This document shows positions 43,173 to 52,859 of a stretch of 64,000 nucleotides of DNA, piece after piece (the stretch's first letter is position 1; the number at the start of each line of letters is the position of its first letter). The notes beneath the pieces are model-generated. The model worked only from the letters and a program-made list of their open reading frames with translations. It had not been told where the DNA came from and searched no databases. The translations under genes and the position numbers were made by a program. The DNA lies in assembly GCA_902168115.1 (NCBI GenBank), contig CABHPB010000072.1, positions 124,001 through 188,000 of the forward strand. The letters are read 5' to 3'. Origin of the DNA: an uncultured Methylopila sp. (GTDB taxonomy: Bacteria; Pseudomonadota; Alphaproteobacteria; Rhizobiales; Methylopilaceae).

Positions 43173-43267
43173 GATGCCAAACCCTCGTCGCCGCCGAAGC
43201 GGAGAGTTCACCGCCGCGACGCCCAAATCAAGCCACAGTCGGCGGAGCCGGCGTCCGGCCCTGTCCG

Positions 43268-43816
43268 CTACCTGCCGCCGGAAAAATAGGCCTGAAGCCG
43301 CGACCTGATGCGTTCAGCGATCTGCGTGGCGGCGCGGTCCTCGGCGTCGCGTTCGGCGCGCACGTTGGCGAAGCGCTGGAGGCCCGAGAAGTAGGTCGCA
43401 GAGGCGAAGGCCTCGCCGGTCATGATCGGGTCGAGCCCGCCGCCGGCGCGCGTCATCGAATAGCTCGCCTGCAGCGAGATCGTGCGGGACTGCGGCACGC
43501 TGGTGTAGGGGTCGACCACCGCCGACTGGCCGTATTCGTTGAAGGTGATGGTGAGCCGGTACGCCGTCGACCCGGCCGCGCCGCCGCCGGTCAGCAGGAA
43601 GATCAGCTCGTTCCGGATCTTGCCGCCGACGCGGCCCTCAATCTGCTTGACGTCGACCGAGCGCATCAGCTCGGCGACGTTGGTGGTCCCGCCCTTGACG
43701 ACGACGTCGGACGCGGGGCCGCCGCCATAGACCGGGCGGAAGCAGGCGGCGAGTGGCAGCGCCAGCGCGCCGACGAGGGCGAGCCTCAGGAGAGTCCGTC
43801 CGTCAGGCGACGACAT
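43268..43816 (-). CDS. lptE: LPS-assembly lipoprotein LptE
   Basis: A 182-residue lipoprotein that plugs the LptD barrel for lipopolysaccharide insertion. The signal ends in the lipobox LAAC (Cys25), followed by FRPVYGG typical of alphaproteobacterial LptE. The rest has a mixed alpha/beta pattern ([31 protein letters not shown]). Its ATG overlaps the last 14 bases of leuS; the leuS-lptE order is normal. Confidence 0.92.
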   Translation of the reverse strand: MSSPDGRTLLRLALVGALALPLAACFRPVYGGGPASDVVVKGGTTNVAELMRSVDVKQIEGRVGGKIRNELIFLLTGGGAAGSTAYRLTITFNEYGQSAVVDPYTSVPQSRTISLQASYSMTRAGGGLDPIMTGEAFASATYFSGLQRFANVRAERDAEDRAATQIAERIRSRLQAYFSGGR

Positions 43817-46460
43817 TCACGATTCTCCCCGGCACCACGATGACCTTGCGGATCGGCTTGTCGCCGATCGCCCGGACGACCGACTCCAGCCCGCGCACTA
43901 TAGCCTCGACGGAGGCGTTGTCCGCGTCGGCGGGCACGATGATTTCGTCGCGCTTCTTGCCGTTGATCTGGATCGGCAAAGTGATCGTGTCGGAGGCCAG
44001 CAGGGCCGGATCGACCTCGGGCCACGGCGTCTCCGCGACCATCGCCGTGTGACCGAGCGCGGCCCAGCATTCCTCCGCCAGATGCGGCGCGAAGGGCGCC
44101 ACGATCTGCACCAGAAACTCCGCCGCTTCCCGCAGCGCGAAGGCCATGTCCTCGCCGACCGGGGTCTCGAAGGAGCCCGCCTCTAGGGAGCCGCTGTACA
44201 TAGAACCGCTTTGCAGCGCCTGGCTCAGCGCGTTTGTGAGTTCGTTGGTTGCGGCGACGCAGATGTTGAAATGGAATTTTTCGATGCCGTCCGAGACGCG
44301 CGCCAGCGCGCCGTGCGCAGCGCGGCGCAACGCGGTCGCGGCCTCGCCGGGTTCGGACGGCGCCGCGGCACCCGGAAGCGCTCCTTTCGCGGCGGCCTCG
44401 TTGGCGAGGCGCCAGACGCGCTGAACACGCCGGCTCGCGCCCTCGACGCCGGCCTCCGACCAGACGACGTCGCGCTCGGGCGGGGAGTCCGACAACATGA
44501 ACCAGCGGGCGGTGTCGGCGCCGTAGCTGTCGAGAATGTCGTTGGGATCGACGACGTTCTTCTTCGACTTCGACATCTTCTCGATCGGGCCGATCTCGAT
44601 CGGCTCGCCGGTCGAGGCGCTGACCGCCGCGCGGCCGTCGTCACCGCCGATGATCGTGACGTCGGCCGGCGCGACCCAGGCGCCGGAAGCGTCCTTGTAG
44701 GTCTCGTGGACCACCATGCCTTGCGTGAAGAGGCCGGCGAAGGGCTCGTCCATGCCGACATGGCCGGTCGCCTTCATGGCGCGGGTGAAGAAGCGCGAAT
44801 AGAGCAGGTGCAGGATCGCGTGCTCGACGCCGCCGATATACTGGTCGACGGGCAGCCAGCGGTTCGCGGCGCCGGGCTCGGTCGGCCGGCCCGAATGCGG
44901 CGCGGTGAAGCGCGCGAAGTACCAGGACGAGTCGACGAAGGTGTCCATGGTGTCGGTCTCGCGCCGGGCCGGCGCGCCGCAGGCCGGGCAGGAGACGTCG
45001 CGCCAGACCGCGTTACGGTCGAGCGGGTTGCCCGGCTGGTCGAAGCTGACGTCCTCCGGCAGGCGGACCGGCAGCTGGTCGTCCGGCACGGCTTGAGGCC
45101 CGCAGGCCTCGCAATGGATGATCGGGATCGGGCAGCCCCAGTAGCGCTGCCGCGAGATGCCCCAGTCGCGCAGGCGCCAGTTGACCTTGCGCTGGCCGAC
45201 GGGCCTGCCGTCCAGCGTCTCGCTCTCGAGGCGCTTGGCGACCTCTTCCTTGGCGTCGTCGACCGACTTGCCGTCGAGGAAGCGGGAGTTCACAAGCCGG
45301 CCGTCGCCGTCATAGGCGCCCCTGGCGACGAGCGCCGCCGCGTCCGCGCCTTCGGGCGCGACCACGGGCAGGATCGGCAGGCCGTATTTGGACGCAAAAT
45401 CCCAGTCGCGCTGGTCGTGCGCGGGGCAGGCGAAGATCGCGCCCGTGCCGTAGTCCATCAGCACGAAGTTCGCGACATAGACCGGCAGCAGCCAGTCCGG
45501 GTCGAGGGGATGCCGGACCTTGAGGCCGGTATCAAAACCCTTCTTTTCGGCGGTCTCGAGCGCGGCGACGCTGGTGCCCTGGCGGCGGCACTCCTCGATG
45601 AAGTCCTGCAGCTTCGGATCGCACTTGGCGCAGGCGGCCGCGAGCGGGTGGTCGGCCGACAGCGCGACGAAGCTCGCGCCGAACAGCGTGTCGGGCCGCG
45701 TGGTGTAGACTTCGATCTCGGTCGCGGCGTCCTCGCCATGCGCATCGGCGATCGCCCAGCGGACCAGCAGACCTTCCGAGCGGCCGATCCAGTTCTTCTG
45801 CATCAGCCGGACTTTTTCGGGCCAGCGCGGCAGCTCGTCCAACGACGCCAGCAGGCTGTCGGAGAAGTCGGTGATCTTGAGGAACCACTGGGTCAGCTCG
45901 CGCTGCTCCACCAGCGCGCCCGAGCGCCAGCCCCGGCCGTCGATGACCTGCTCGTTGGCGAGCACGGTGTTGTCGACCGGGTCCCAGTTGACCTTGGACT
46001 TGCGGCGATCGACGAGGCCGGCCTTCAGGAAGTCGAGGAACAGGCGCTGCTGCTGGGCGTAGTATTCCGGGTCGCAGGTCGCGATCTCGCGGCTCCAGTC
46101 GAGCGACAGGCCGATCGACTTCAGCTGGTCGCGCATCGCCGCGATGTTGGCGTAGGTCCATTCCTTCGGGTGGACCTTCTTCTCCATCGCCGCGTTTTCC
46201 GCCGGCAGTCCGAACGCGTCCCAGCCCATGGGATGCAGCACCGAAAAACCCTTTGCGCGCTTGTAGCGCGCGACCACGTCGCCCATCGCGTAGTTGCGGA
46301 CGTGGCCCATATGGATGCGCCCCGACGGATAGGGGAACATCTCGAGGACGTAATAGGTCGGCCGGCCGTCCTCGGGCCCGGTCTCGAACAGCTTCTTCTC
46401 ATTCCATGCGACCTGCCATTTCGGCTCGGCCTCGCGCGCGTTGTAGCGCTCCGTCGTCAT
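43803..46460 (-). CDS. leuS: Leucyl-tRNA synthetase
   Basis: Charges tRNA-Leu. The 885-residue class I synthetase has [21 protein letters not shown] (HIGH variant HMGH), the editing domain ([16 protein letters not shown]), [14 protein letters not shown], and the KMSKS loop ([12 protein letters not shown]). The ATG at 46460 begins [16 protein letters not shown]; an upstream in-frame extension of 19 residues is not needed. It precedes lptE with overlap. Confidence 0.98.
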   Translation of the reverse strand: MTTERYNAREAEPKWQVAWNEKKLFETGPEDGRPTYYVLEMFPYPSGRIHMGHVRNYAMGDVVARYKRAKGFSVLHPMGWDAFGLPAENAAMEKKVHPKEWTYANIAAMRDQLKSIGLSLDWSREIATCDPEYYAQQQRLFLDFLKAGLVDRRKSKVNWDPVDNTVLANEQVIDGRGWRSGALVEQRELTQWFLKITDFSDSLLASLDELPRWPEKVRLMQKNWIGRSEGLLVRWAIADAHGEDAATEIEVYTTRPDTLFGASFVALSADHPLAAACAKCDPKLQDFIEECRRQGTSVAALETAEKKGFDTGLKVRHPLDPDWLLPVYVANFVLMDYGTGAIFACPAHDQRDWDFASKYGLPILPVVAPEGADAAALVARGAYDGDGRLVNSRFLDGKSVDDAKEEVAKRLESETLDGRPVGQRKVNWRLRDWGISRQRYWGCPIPIIHCEACGPQAVPDDQLPVRLPEDVSFDQPGNPLDRNAVWRDVSCPACGAPARRETDTMDTFVDSSWYFARFTAPHSGRPTEPGAANRWLPVDQYIGGVEHAILHLLYSRFFTRAMKATGHVGMDEPFAGLFTQGMVVHETYKDASGAWVAPADVTIIGGDDGRAAVSASTGEPIEIGPIEKMSKSKKNVVDPNDILDSYGADTARWFMLSDSPPERDVVWSEAGVEGASRRVQRVWRLANEAAAKGALPGAAAPSEPGEAATALRRAAHGALARVSDGIEKFHFNICVAATNELTNALSQALQSGSMYSGSLEAGSFETPVGEDMAFALREAAEFLVQIVAPFAPHLAEECWAALGHTAMVAETPWPEVDPALLASDTITLPIQINGKKRDEIIVPADADNASVEAIVRGLESVVRAIGDKPIRKVIVVPGRIVNVVA

Positions 46461-46591
46461 CGATACGCCAGTCGTCTGAGGTGATGCTTGATCCTTGCGC
46501 GAAGCGAAGAGGCGCAAGGCGCGCGGACCTTGGCGCGAACGCGTCAGGGGGTCAATGACGCCGAAGCCGCGATGGACCGCGGAACCGCTTC

Positions 46592-46620
46592 GGGATATAC
46601 ATTTTTCCCGAGAGGGATAT
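46592..46620 (+). promoter_or_regulatory. Direct repeat, candidate VapB operator
   Basis: GGGATAT occurs at 46592-46598 and again at 46614-46620, exactly 22 bases (two helical turns) apart, with an AT-rich segment containing a -10-like TATACAT between. The second copy ends 4 bases before the antitoxin ATG, suitable for autorepression by VapBC. Confidence 0.5.
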
Positions 46621-46624
46621 TCAG

Positions 46625-46867
46625 ATGCCGCTCTATATCCGCGACGACGAAGTGGCCGAGCTCGCCCGCCGCACCAAGGAGGCGACCGGCGCCAAGACCG
46701 TCACCGAGGCTGTGAGGGTCGCGCTGGAGAAGGCGCTGGCTGAGGCGAAGAAGGAATCGTCCTTCGAGCAGCGCATGGCCAGGGTCATGGCGATGGCGGA
46801 CGCACTTGGCCCTGGCGATCCGAACTTCGACTTCAGGAAGTTCCGTGAGGAACTCTGGGAAGAATGA
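46625..46867 (+). CDS. vapB: VapB-type antitoxin
   Basis: An 80-residue antitoxin. The N-terminal DNA-binding part ([38 protein letters not shown]) matches the PSK/Rv0623-like VapB family; the C-terminal tail ([16 protein letters not shown]) would wrap the toxin. The stop overlaps the toxin ATG (ATGA). Confidence 0.92.
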   Translation: MPLYIRDDEVAELARRTKEATGAKTVTEAVRVALEKALAEAKKESSFEQRMARVMAMADALGPGDPNFDFRKFREELWEE

Positions 46868-47292
46868 GCGTCTTTCTTGACGCCTCCGTGATCGTGGCGG
46901 TGCTCGGCCGTGAGCCGGACGGGCTGGATTTTGCAGCGCGCCTGAGCTCCCGATCCGACGTTCTTGTGTCGCCGCTTGTGCTCTACGAGGCGACGATGGG
47001 GCTGGTCCGCCGGAACGCCACGCCCGGGAAGAAGCCGACGGCGGAGGCGATCGCTGCGACCTTCGCGACAGTTCGCGCATTCGTCGAGACATTGCGAGCC
47101 GACGAGGTGCCGATCGTGACTGAAGTCGCCGAATTTGCGATCGAAACTGCAGGCCGCTTCGGCAAGACGGTCGGACACCCTGCAAACCTCAACATGGGAG
47201 ACTGCTTCGCTTACGCCTGCGCGAAGAAGACCGGTTCCGCCCTGCTCTTCAAGGGCGACGACTTCGCCAGGACCGACATCGCCATAGCCTGA
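46864..47292 (+). CDS. vapC: VapC-type PIN-domain toxin ribonuclease
   Basis: A 142-residue PIN-domain toxin. Acidic metal ligands are in place: the Asp of VFLDASV near residue 6, the Glu of LVLYEATM near 42, the Asp of NMGDCFAYA near 117 and an Asp of FKGDDFARTD near 134. Such toxins cut tRNA or rRNA until bound by VapB. It ends immediately before the yggS ATG, so yggS may be read through from this operon. Confidence 0.93.
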   Translation: MSVFLDASVIVAVLGREPDGLDFAARLSSRSDVLVSPLVLYEATMGLVRRNATPGKKPTAEAIAATFATVRAFVETLRADEVPIVTEVAEFAIETAGRFGKTVGHPANLNMGDCFAYACAKKTGSALLFKGDDFARTDIAIA

Positions 47293-47982
47293 ATGGACCC
47301 GCATCCCTTGTCCGCAGACGCCCGCGCCAATCTCGACGTCGTCCTCCACGCCATCCGCCGCGCCGAGCGCGCGGCCCATCGCGAGGCGGAGCCCGTCACG
47401 CTGATCGCCGTCTCGAAGACTTTTGACGCCGAGGACATCCAGCCGGTGCTGGACGCCGGGCATCGCGTGTTCGGCGAGAATCGGGTGCAGGAGGCGCAGG
47501 GCAAGTGGCCCGCGCTGCGCGAGGCCTATGAGGGCGTCGAGCTCCACCTCATCGGCCCGCTGCAGTCCAACAAGGCGGCCGACGCGGTCGCTCTGTTCGA
47601 CGTCATCCACACCATCGACCGCCCCAAGATCGCCGGCGCGATCGCCAAGGAAATCGAGGCGCAGGGGCGCGCGCCAAAACTGTTCGTCCAGGTCAACACC
47701 GGCGAGGAGGAGCAGAAGGCCGGCGTCGCTCCGCAGGACGTCGACGCCTTCGTGAAGGCCTGCCGCGAGCAGTATGGCCTCGCGATCGAGGGGCTGATGT
47801 GCATCCCGCCCTTCGACGAGCCGCCGGCGCCGCATTTCGCGCTGCTGCAGAAGTTCGCGAAGCGCAATGGACTGACGGGGCTGTCGATGGGCATGAGCGC
47901 GGACTTCGCCGAGGCGGTTCCGTTCGGCGCGACGCATGTGCGGGTCGGCAGCGCGATCTTCGGAACGCGCCCCAAGGCCTGA
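47293..47982 (+). CDS. yggS: YggS-family PLP homeostasis protein
   Basis: A 229-residue pyridoxal-phosphate-binding TIM-barrel protein (PLPBP family) that maintains PLP homeostasis. The PLP-Lys block is LIAVSKTFDAEDI; GHRVFGENRVQEAQGKW, LHLIGPLQSNK, VQVNTGEEEQKAG, GLMCIPP and LSMGMSADF follow. The ATG directly abuts the vapC stop with no gap, so its ribosome site lies inside vapC. Confidence 0.95.
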   Translation: MDPHPLSADARANLDVVLHAIRRAERAAHREAEPVTLIAVSKTFDAEDIQPVLDAGHRVFGENRVQEAQGKWPALREAYEGVELHLIGPLQSNKAADAVALFDVIHTIDRPKIAGAIAKEIEAQGRAPKLFVQVNTGEEEQKAGVAPQDVDAFVKACREQYGLAIEGLMCIPPFDEPPAPHFALLQKFAKRNGLTGLSMGMSADFAEAVPFGATHVRVGSAIFGTRPKA

Positions 47983-48002
47983 CTTGCGGCCTGACTTGGC
48001 GC

Positions 48003-48031
48003 AAAAAAAATGCGCGGACCTGTCCGCGCAT
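48003..48031 (-). terminator. Intrinsic terminator facing the minus strand
   Basis: ATGCGCGGA (48010-48018) pairs with TCCGCGCAT (48023-48031); on the minus strand the stem is followed by eight T (48010-48003). No gene stop lies close upstream on that strand: terB ends 290 bases earlier. It is better explained as the 3' end of a small RNA. Confidence 0.75.
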
Positions 48032-48125
48032 GACGACCTGACGTGTCGAGGGCGTTCGATCCGGGAGGGGGGTCGCTGGGGTCGGAAACGCCCCCCTCCC
48101 GTACGAACGGATGCCGGTACGCATG
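48003..48125 (-). ncRNA. Candidate structured small RNA
   Basis: On the minus strand a large hairpin is followed by a 20-base linker and the T8 terminator. The hairpin has arms CGTTCG (48104-48109) plus an 11-bp G-rich run (48091-48101) against their complements at 48062-48072 and 48053-48058, with an 18-base loop. The layout (stem-loop, linker, intrinsic terminator, about 120 nt) is that of a trans-acting sRNA. The 5' end is a guess, and no named Rfam family is recognised; a 6S-like RNA is conceivable. Confidence 0.45.
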
Positions 48126-48320
48126 AACCAGATCCGGCTGACCGGGACGTCGCAAACGGCTTGCCAACCCTAATGAAGCGCTAGCGCCACAACATGTTGG
48201 GTCAGGCGACGGTTGCGACTCACAATGTAGAGGAGGTCGGTGAGCGCCTTCGCAAAGGGCGTCGCATTTTGCGAAACCGCTCGCAGCTTGCGACGCGGCG
48301 TCGTCCCGAACTGGCGCCGA

Positions 48321-48806
48321 TCAGACGGAAGCGTCCGGGCGGGCGTCGTGGCGCGGCGCGCGGGCGGCGATCCGGCGCTTGAGCTCGATCCGCTCGCGAT
48401 CGGCCACGCCGAGCAAATCCGCCGCGCGCCAGACGATGTTGTCCTCGATCTCGTGCGCCTCGCCGTCGGCGAACACGATCTCCCACATCATCTCGATCAC
48501 CTCGGCGCGCCCGGCCGCGTCGAGCGAGCGTTTGAGCACGCTGGTGAAGGCGTAGAGATCGACCGAGTCGGCCTCGCGCCTGCGGGCGGCGTCGATCAGG
48601 CTCGCTGTCTCCGCTTCGTCGAGGTCGAAATGCGCCTTGAGGACATCGTGGAGCGCGGTCTTCTCCGCGGACCCGACCACGCCGTCGACGCCGATCAGGT
48701 TGACGAGAAGCGCCGCGGCGGCCACCCGGTGGTCGTCCACGGCGAAGCTGTCGTGCTCCGACGAGCCGGCGAACTCGGTGAGGAACTTGCGAAGAGCGTC
48801 GAGCAT
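48321..48806 (-). CDS. TerB-family tellurite-resistance-like protein
   Basis: A 161-residue all-helical TerB/DjlA-like protein. It shows the repeat pattern AAAALLVNLIGVDGVVGSAEKTALHDVLKAHFDL and MMWEIVFADGEAHEIEDNIVWRAADLLGV, each with acidic clusters (GVDG, FADGE) that bind Ca2+ or Mg2+ in homologues. The stand-alone TerB family is widespread in alphaproteobacteria; a tellurite role is not implied by itself. Confidence 0.9.
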   Translation of the reverse strand: MLDALRKFLTEFAGSSEHDSFAVDDHRVAAAALLVNLIGVDGVVGSAEKTALHDVLKAHFDLDEAETASLIDAARRREADSVDLYAFTSVLKRSLDAAGRAEVIEMMWEIVFADGEAHEIEDNIVWRAADLLGVADRERIELKRRIAARAPRHDARPDASV

Positions 48807-48918
48807 TGGATCCCGCCAGTCTCGGATTCACGCGGCGCATCGCCGCCGCGTCGCTGAACGCGCGCGCCGCCAACTTCGTTCGCACGCAAGCACAATATCC
48901 GCCGAGGCGAAGGCAGGC

Positions 48919-50746
48919 CTAGTCGGCCGAAAAACGCCTCAGTTCCGCGGCCAGAGCGGCGTCGAGACATGGCGCCATCAGATCGGCGAGCGGTGAACGA
49001 CCGACGGGCGTGCGGTAGCAGCGCTGGATGAAATTGAAATCCATGTTGGAGTTGCCCTCCAGCACGCGAACGCCGTCCGGCGTCAGCGCGATGTCCCATC
49101 CGACGATCGCGCGTCCGGCGAAGACCCGGTGGGCGCGCAGCGCGACGTCCGCGATCTCGCGCCAGCGCTGGATCACGAAACCCTCGACGGACCGGCCGGT
49201 GACCGGGTGGTCGGGGTAGCGAGACATGCATGTCGCGGGCGCGTCGCCGGCCAACGAACCGAGTTCGCCGGTCTCAAGGTCGATCGCCGCGCCCCATTCC
49301 TTCTCGGGGAATTTCGGCCAGCGCGGCTCGAAGCGCCTCATGATCCGAAGCAGGCCATGCGTCACGTGGGGGACGCCGCCGCGGTCCAGACAGGTGACGA
49401 CCCGGAACACCAGCAGCGCATCGTCGGCCAGGAAAGCGATTGCCGCGTCGTTTGACAGTTTCGGCTGGACGATCAGGCGCTTCTCCGAACGGAGGACGGC
49501 GAGCTTGAGAAAGAGATCGTCAAGCCCGAGCAGGTCGCCGCCGTGGTCGCGGTAGACGAACGGTTCTGTCCGGCGAAACGTCAGCGTGACCCCTACCGCC
49601 CCGTCCCTTGCGGGCTTTGACGAGAAGGTCCCGGTCCAGTTCGGCGTGACTGGCGTAGACAGCCGCCTGGCCGCCCTCGACATAGGCGAGGATGGGCGCG
49701 ACAGGAATTTGCTCCTTGAGACAGATCTGCGTGAAGAGCAGCTTGTCGTTCAGTTCCGACTGGGCGGCAGGCCGTCGCACATGGGCCTGAAGACGTTTTG
49801 TGAGACCGTTCTTCGTTTCGACGCGTGTGACGTAGGCGTCGGCCAAGACCCTGTTTTCCCGCCGGAACAGCTCCAACAGGTAGTAGCTGTGCGGATTGAC
49901 GCCGCGGAGGGCGTTCAGGAGCAGATCGAACGCCTGCATCGTGACGCGAGGGCCGCCGCCTCGCCTGACTTGCGGCGCCACGCGCGCCACGTACCAGACG
50001 ACGATGGCGGCCATGACCACCCAGCGCATGGGCCAGCCGCGAAGCCAGCGATTTCGTGTCGGATACCTGTTTACGTCCAGCAGGCCGAAGTCGCGCACGA
50101 TCTCGCGGCCCTTGCGCCCGATGGAAGCGGGTGGAAACTGATAGAGCTTCATCGGCGCGAACACCGCCAGCAGCATGCCGGACACGTAAGCCAGCACTGC
50201 GGTAAGTTCGCCCATGTCGTTGACGTACTGGAGCGCCTCGGCGGCGCTCGCGTCGGACTGCTCCAGCGCGCCGAGCCAGCCGACATACTGCGCCGCCAGC
50301 TGGATCATGAGCCCGATGGACAGCACCGTGGTCACAGACCGGCGCGGGCGAAAGAGGCGACCTCCGCGCAGGATAAGAATGGCCGCGATGGTCCAGATGG
50401 CGATGGAAAGACCCATCTCGTCGGGGTCGTGCGTCCTCAGCATGAGGACCTTGCCGACATAGCCCTCGACGGTCAGCAGCAGCATGCCCGTCGCCATCGC
50501 CGCCCAGGCCCGACGGAAGTCCGCGACGCGTCGGTTCGTCCCCAACTGCAGCAGCGCCCATACCAGGCCCATGCTCGCGACGACGTTGCTGCTGAGCTCG
50601 ACGGGGGAGAACGCCTTTTCGGCCGGGATGTCGCTCGAGGACTGAATGGCCCAGACGGCGACGATGACTACAAACCCGCTGAGAAAGAGGCGCTTGGGCG
50701 AAGACAGCAGCGCTTGCGAAGCCGCGGCGGCTTTCGTTGGCGTCAC
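48919..50746 (-). pseudogene. Membrane-anchored ATP-grasp (sugar-transfer-associated type), frameshifted
   Basis: Two overlapping frames together encode one protein of about 608 residues. The first (from ATG 50746) has about six membrane segments (residues 20-200), then the ATP-grasp opening LNDKLLFTQICLKEQIPVAPIL and DLLVKARKGRGGRG. It then loses similarity (HADVSPDRT) and stops near 49520. The continuation GVTLTFRRTEPFVYRDHGGDL, ending GWDIALTPDGVRVLEGNSNMDFN, is in the frame one base on. The switch falls near 49590-49600, at a run of four G on the minus strand; one extra G would explain it. A real mutation, a sequencing error and frameshifting remain possible. The substrate is unknown; relatives sit beside capsule or sugar genes. 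Confidence 0.75.
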
Positions 50747-50897
50747 TCGACCGCTCCTGCGCAGATCGCGACCGACGCGCGGTCGCGAGTAGGCGCAGTG
50801 TCTAGCGCACGATCACGAGTGTAACAAACTGAAATATCTGGTGACGTGCCTTGGGCGCCGTTTGATCGGTCGTCGCCTGTCGCGAATCAAGGACCGA

Positions 50898-50973
50898 TGG
50901 TGCCGCAAGAGGGACTCGAACCCCCGACCCCGTCATTACGAATGACGTGCTCTACCAGCTGAGCTATTGCGGC
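50898..50973 (-). tRNA. tRNA-Thr (CGT anticodon)
   Basis: A complete 76-base cloverleaf. Acceptor GCCGCAA pairs with TTGCGGC, then discriminator A and encoded CCA. D arm GCTC/GAGC, anticodon stem CGTCA/TGACG with loop TTCGTAA (anticodon CGT, reading ACG), variable loop GGGTC, and T arm GGGGG-TTCGAGT-CCCTC with one G-U pair. Confidence 0.97.
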
Positions 50974-51138
50974 GCCGCGCGCTCCCTCTAGCCAAAGGGC
51001 AGGGCGGATGCAAGACGGATGGCGGCGGCTCCCACCTTCTCGTTGCGCGAAACAGGGCGCCGGGGCCAGATATCCTTGAGCCCGACCCTCTCCCTCAAGG
51101 GGAGAGGGGATTTGACGGATCGCCCGTCGCGACGCGTT

Positions 51139-52848
51139 TCAGTAGGTCGGCCGGGACGAAGGATAGCTCTGCGCGCCGGTCACCGTGTCAGGGCCGCCGC
51201 CGTTTGGTCCCGGATCGTCCGGCGGCCGCGAGAGCGGAAACACCGCCGCCGTCGGCTTGGCCGGCTTCAGCTCCGCCTTTTTCGGCTCGATCTTCGCTGG
51301 CTCGGAAGGCTTTGGCTCGGTGGGCTTAGGCGCAGAGAGCTTGGCCTCGGTCGCCGACTTCGCGGGCGCCTCGTCGTCGACGAGCGTCGGCATGGCGCGC
51401 GGAAGGTTTTCGTTCTCCGCATGGGCGGCTGCCGCTGGCGGCTCCGGAGCGGCGACCGCGACCGGTTTTGCGGCGGCGGGCGGCGGGGCGGCCGGGGCGG
51501 CTGCCGCGATCGCGCGCGACTCGACCGGCGCCTGGTCCAGCCAGGCCTCGGAAGCGAGCTTCGGCCGGCTCTCCTCGACCGGGATCTTCCAGACGAACGC
51601 GTCCAGCCGGCCGGTGACGGGCGAGGTCGGCGCCCATTTGTCGCTCGAAACGCCGTCGGCGACCCAGGCCGGATCGCGCGGCGCGCGGGCGGCGCGGCCG
51701 AGCCACTCGCGGGCGCGGCCAGCGTCGTCATGCTCGATCTCGGAGAGCTCGGCCATCAGCAGGCAGCCGCGGGCGGTCGGCCGGACGCCCATCAGCTTGG
51801 CGAGCGCGACGCGGGCGTCGCCGAGCTCGCGCGCCGCCATCGCCGCGCGGGCGACGGCGATCAGCCCTTCCGGATCGTCGCCGGACTTCTCGGACAGCGC
51901 GCGGGCGCGCTTGAGCTTGTCGCGCGCCGAATCGCCGGGACGCACATGGACATAGACTTCCGCGAGGTCGGGGTGGGTCGAGCGCGCCCAGGTCGCCTCG
52001 ACGATCTTCATCGCCTTCTTGACGTCGCCCTGCTCTGCAAGCAGGCGCGCCGCAAGCGCAGCGGCGGGCGTGAAATCGGGGGCGAGCGAATGGGCCTCGC
52101 GGGCGCGCTTCACGGCGAGCGCGGCGTCGGCCTCGCCCTCCATGGCCTGCGCCGTGAGCAGCACCGCGCGCCTGCGACGGGCGTCGGCCTTGTCGATCAG
52201 GCGGTTCGCGCCGAGCCGCTCGAGCGTCGAAAGCGCCCCGGTCCAGTCGTGGTCGGCGCACTGGTAGTCGAACAGCGCCTGTCCGGCCCACGGCGTCTCC
52301 GGCGTCTGGCGCATCGCCTCCTCGGCGAGCGCGCGGGCGGCGGGACGGTCGCCGCGGCGCTCGGCCTCGACGAACAGGCCGCGCAGGCCCAGCGCCCGCG
52401 TCTCGGGGCGCTCGGTCATGGCGCGGAACGCGGCCTCGGCGCCAGGACCATCGCCCGACAGCTGCGCGGCCTGCGCCGCAAGAACCAGCGTCAGCGGCTC
52501 CTTGCCGAGCAGCTTGCGCGCCTCGCCGGCCTCGCGGCTTGCCAGCCGGGAGTCGCCGGTGCCGACCGCGACGACGCCGCGGGCGATCGCGTCATAGCCC
52601 TTAGCGCGGCGCCGGTTGCGCCGGAACAGCGCGAAGGCCTCGGGGCCCGCGAGGATCCAGCGCATCACGTTCCAGATCACGACGGTCAGGCACGCGACCG
52701 CCCCGACGAAGGCGGCGGCCGTCAGGACCGAGGTCTCGATCTTGTAGCCCTGCCAGTCGACGACGAGCTGGCCCGGCCTGTCGGCGAGCCAGACCGCCGC
52801 GAAGGCGAAGACGCCGACGAGCGCAAGATAAAGCAGCACGCGCACCAT
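51139..52848 (-). CDS. HemY-domain membrane protein
   Basis: A 569-residue protein. Two membrane helices near residues 3-20 and 40-62 are followed by the HemY-N pattern (DRPGQLVVDWQGYKIETSV) and a long TPR-like helical part (residues 85-400, for example LAAQAAQLSGDGPGAEAAFRAM), then a Pro/Ala/Lys-rich disordered tail. HemY proteins lie with hem genes, but their role is unclear; this is not the protoporphyrinogen oxidase sometimes called HemY. It follows the Mic60-like gene by 11 bases. Confidence 0.88.
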   Translation of the reverse strand: MVRVLLYLALVGVFAFAAVWLADRPGQLVVDWQGYKIETSVLTAAAFVGAVACLTVVIWNVMRWILAGPEAFALFRRNRRRAKGYDAIARGVVAVGTGDSRLASREAGEARKLLGKEPLTLVLAAQAAQLSGDGPGAEAAFRAMTERPETRALGLRGLFVEAERRGDRPAARALAEEAMRQTPETPWAGQALFDYQCADHDWTGALSTLERLGANRLIDKADARRRRAVLLTAQAMEGEADAALAVKRAREAHSLAPDFTPAAALAARLLAEQGDVKKAMKIVEATWARSTHPDLAEVYVHVRPGDSARDKLKRARALSEKSGDDPEGLIAVARAAMAARELGDARVALAKLMGVRPTARGCLLMAELSEIEHDDAGRAREWLGRAARAPRDPAWVADGVSSDKWAPTSPVTGRLDAFVWKIPVEESRPKLASEAWLDQAPVESRAIAAAAPAAPPPAAAKPVAVAAPEPPAAAAHAENENLPRAMPTLVDDEAPAKSATEAKLSAPKPTEPKPSEPAKIEPKKAELKPAKPTAAVFPLSRPPDDPGPNGGGPDTVTGAQSYPSSRPTY

Positions 52849-52859
52849 GCCGGGCGTCC

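Noticed and set aside
44211-46484. A 757-codon open frame opposite leuS
   Set aside because: Same artefact; the leuS motifs on the other strand are unambiguous.
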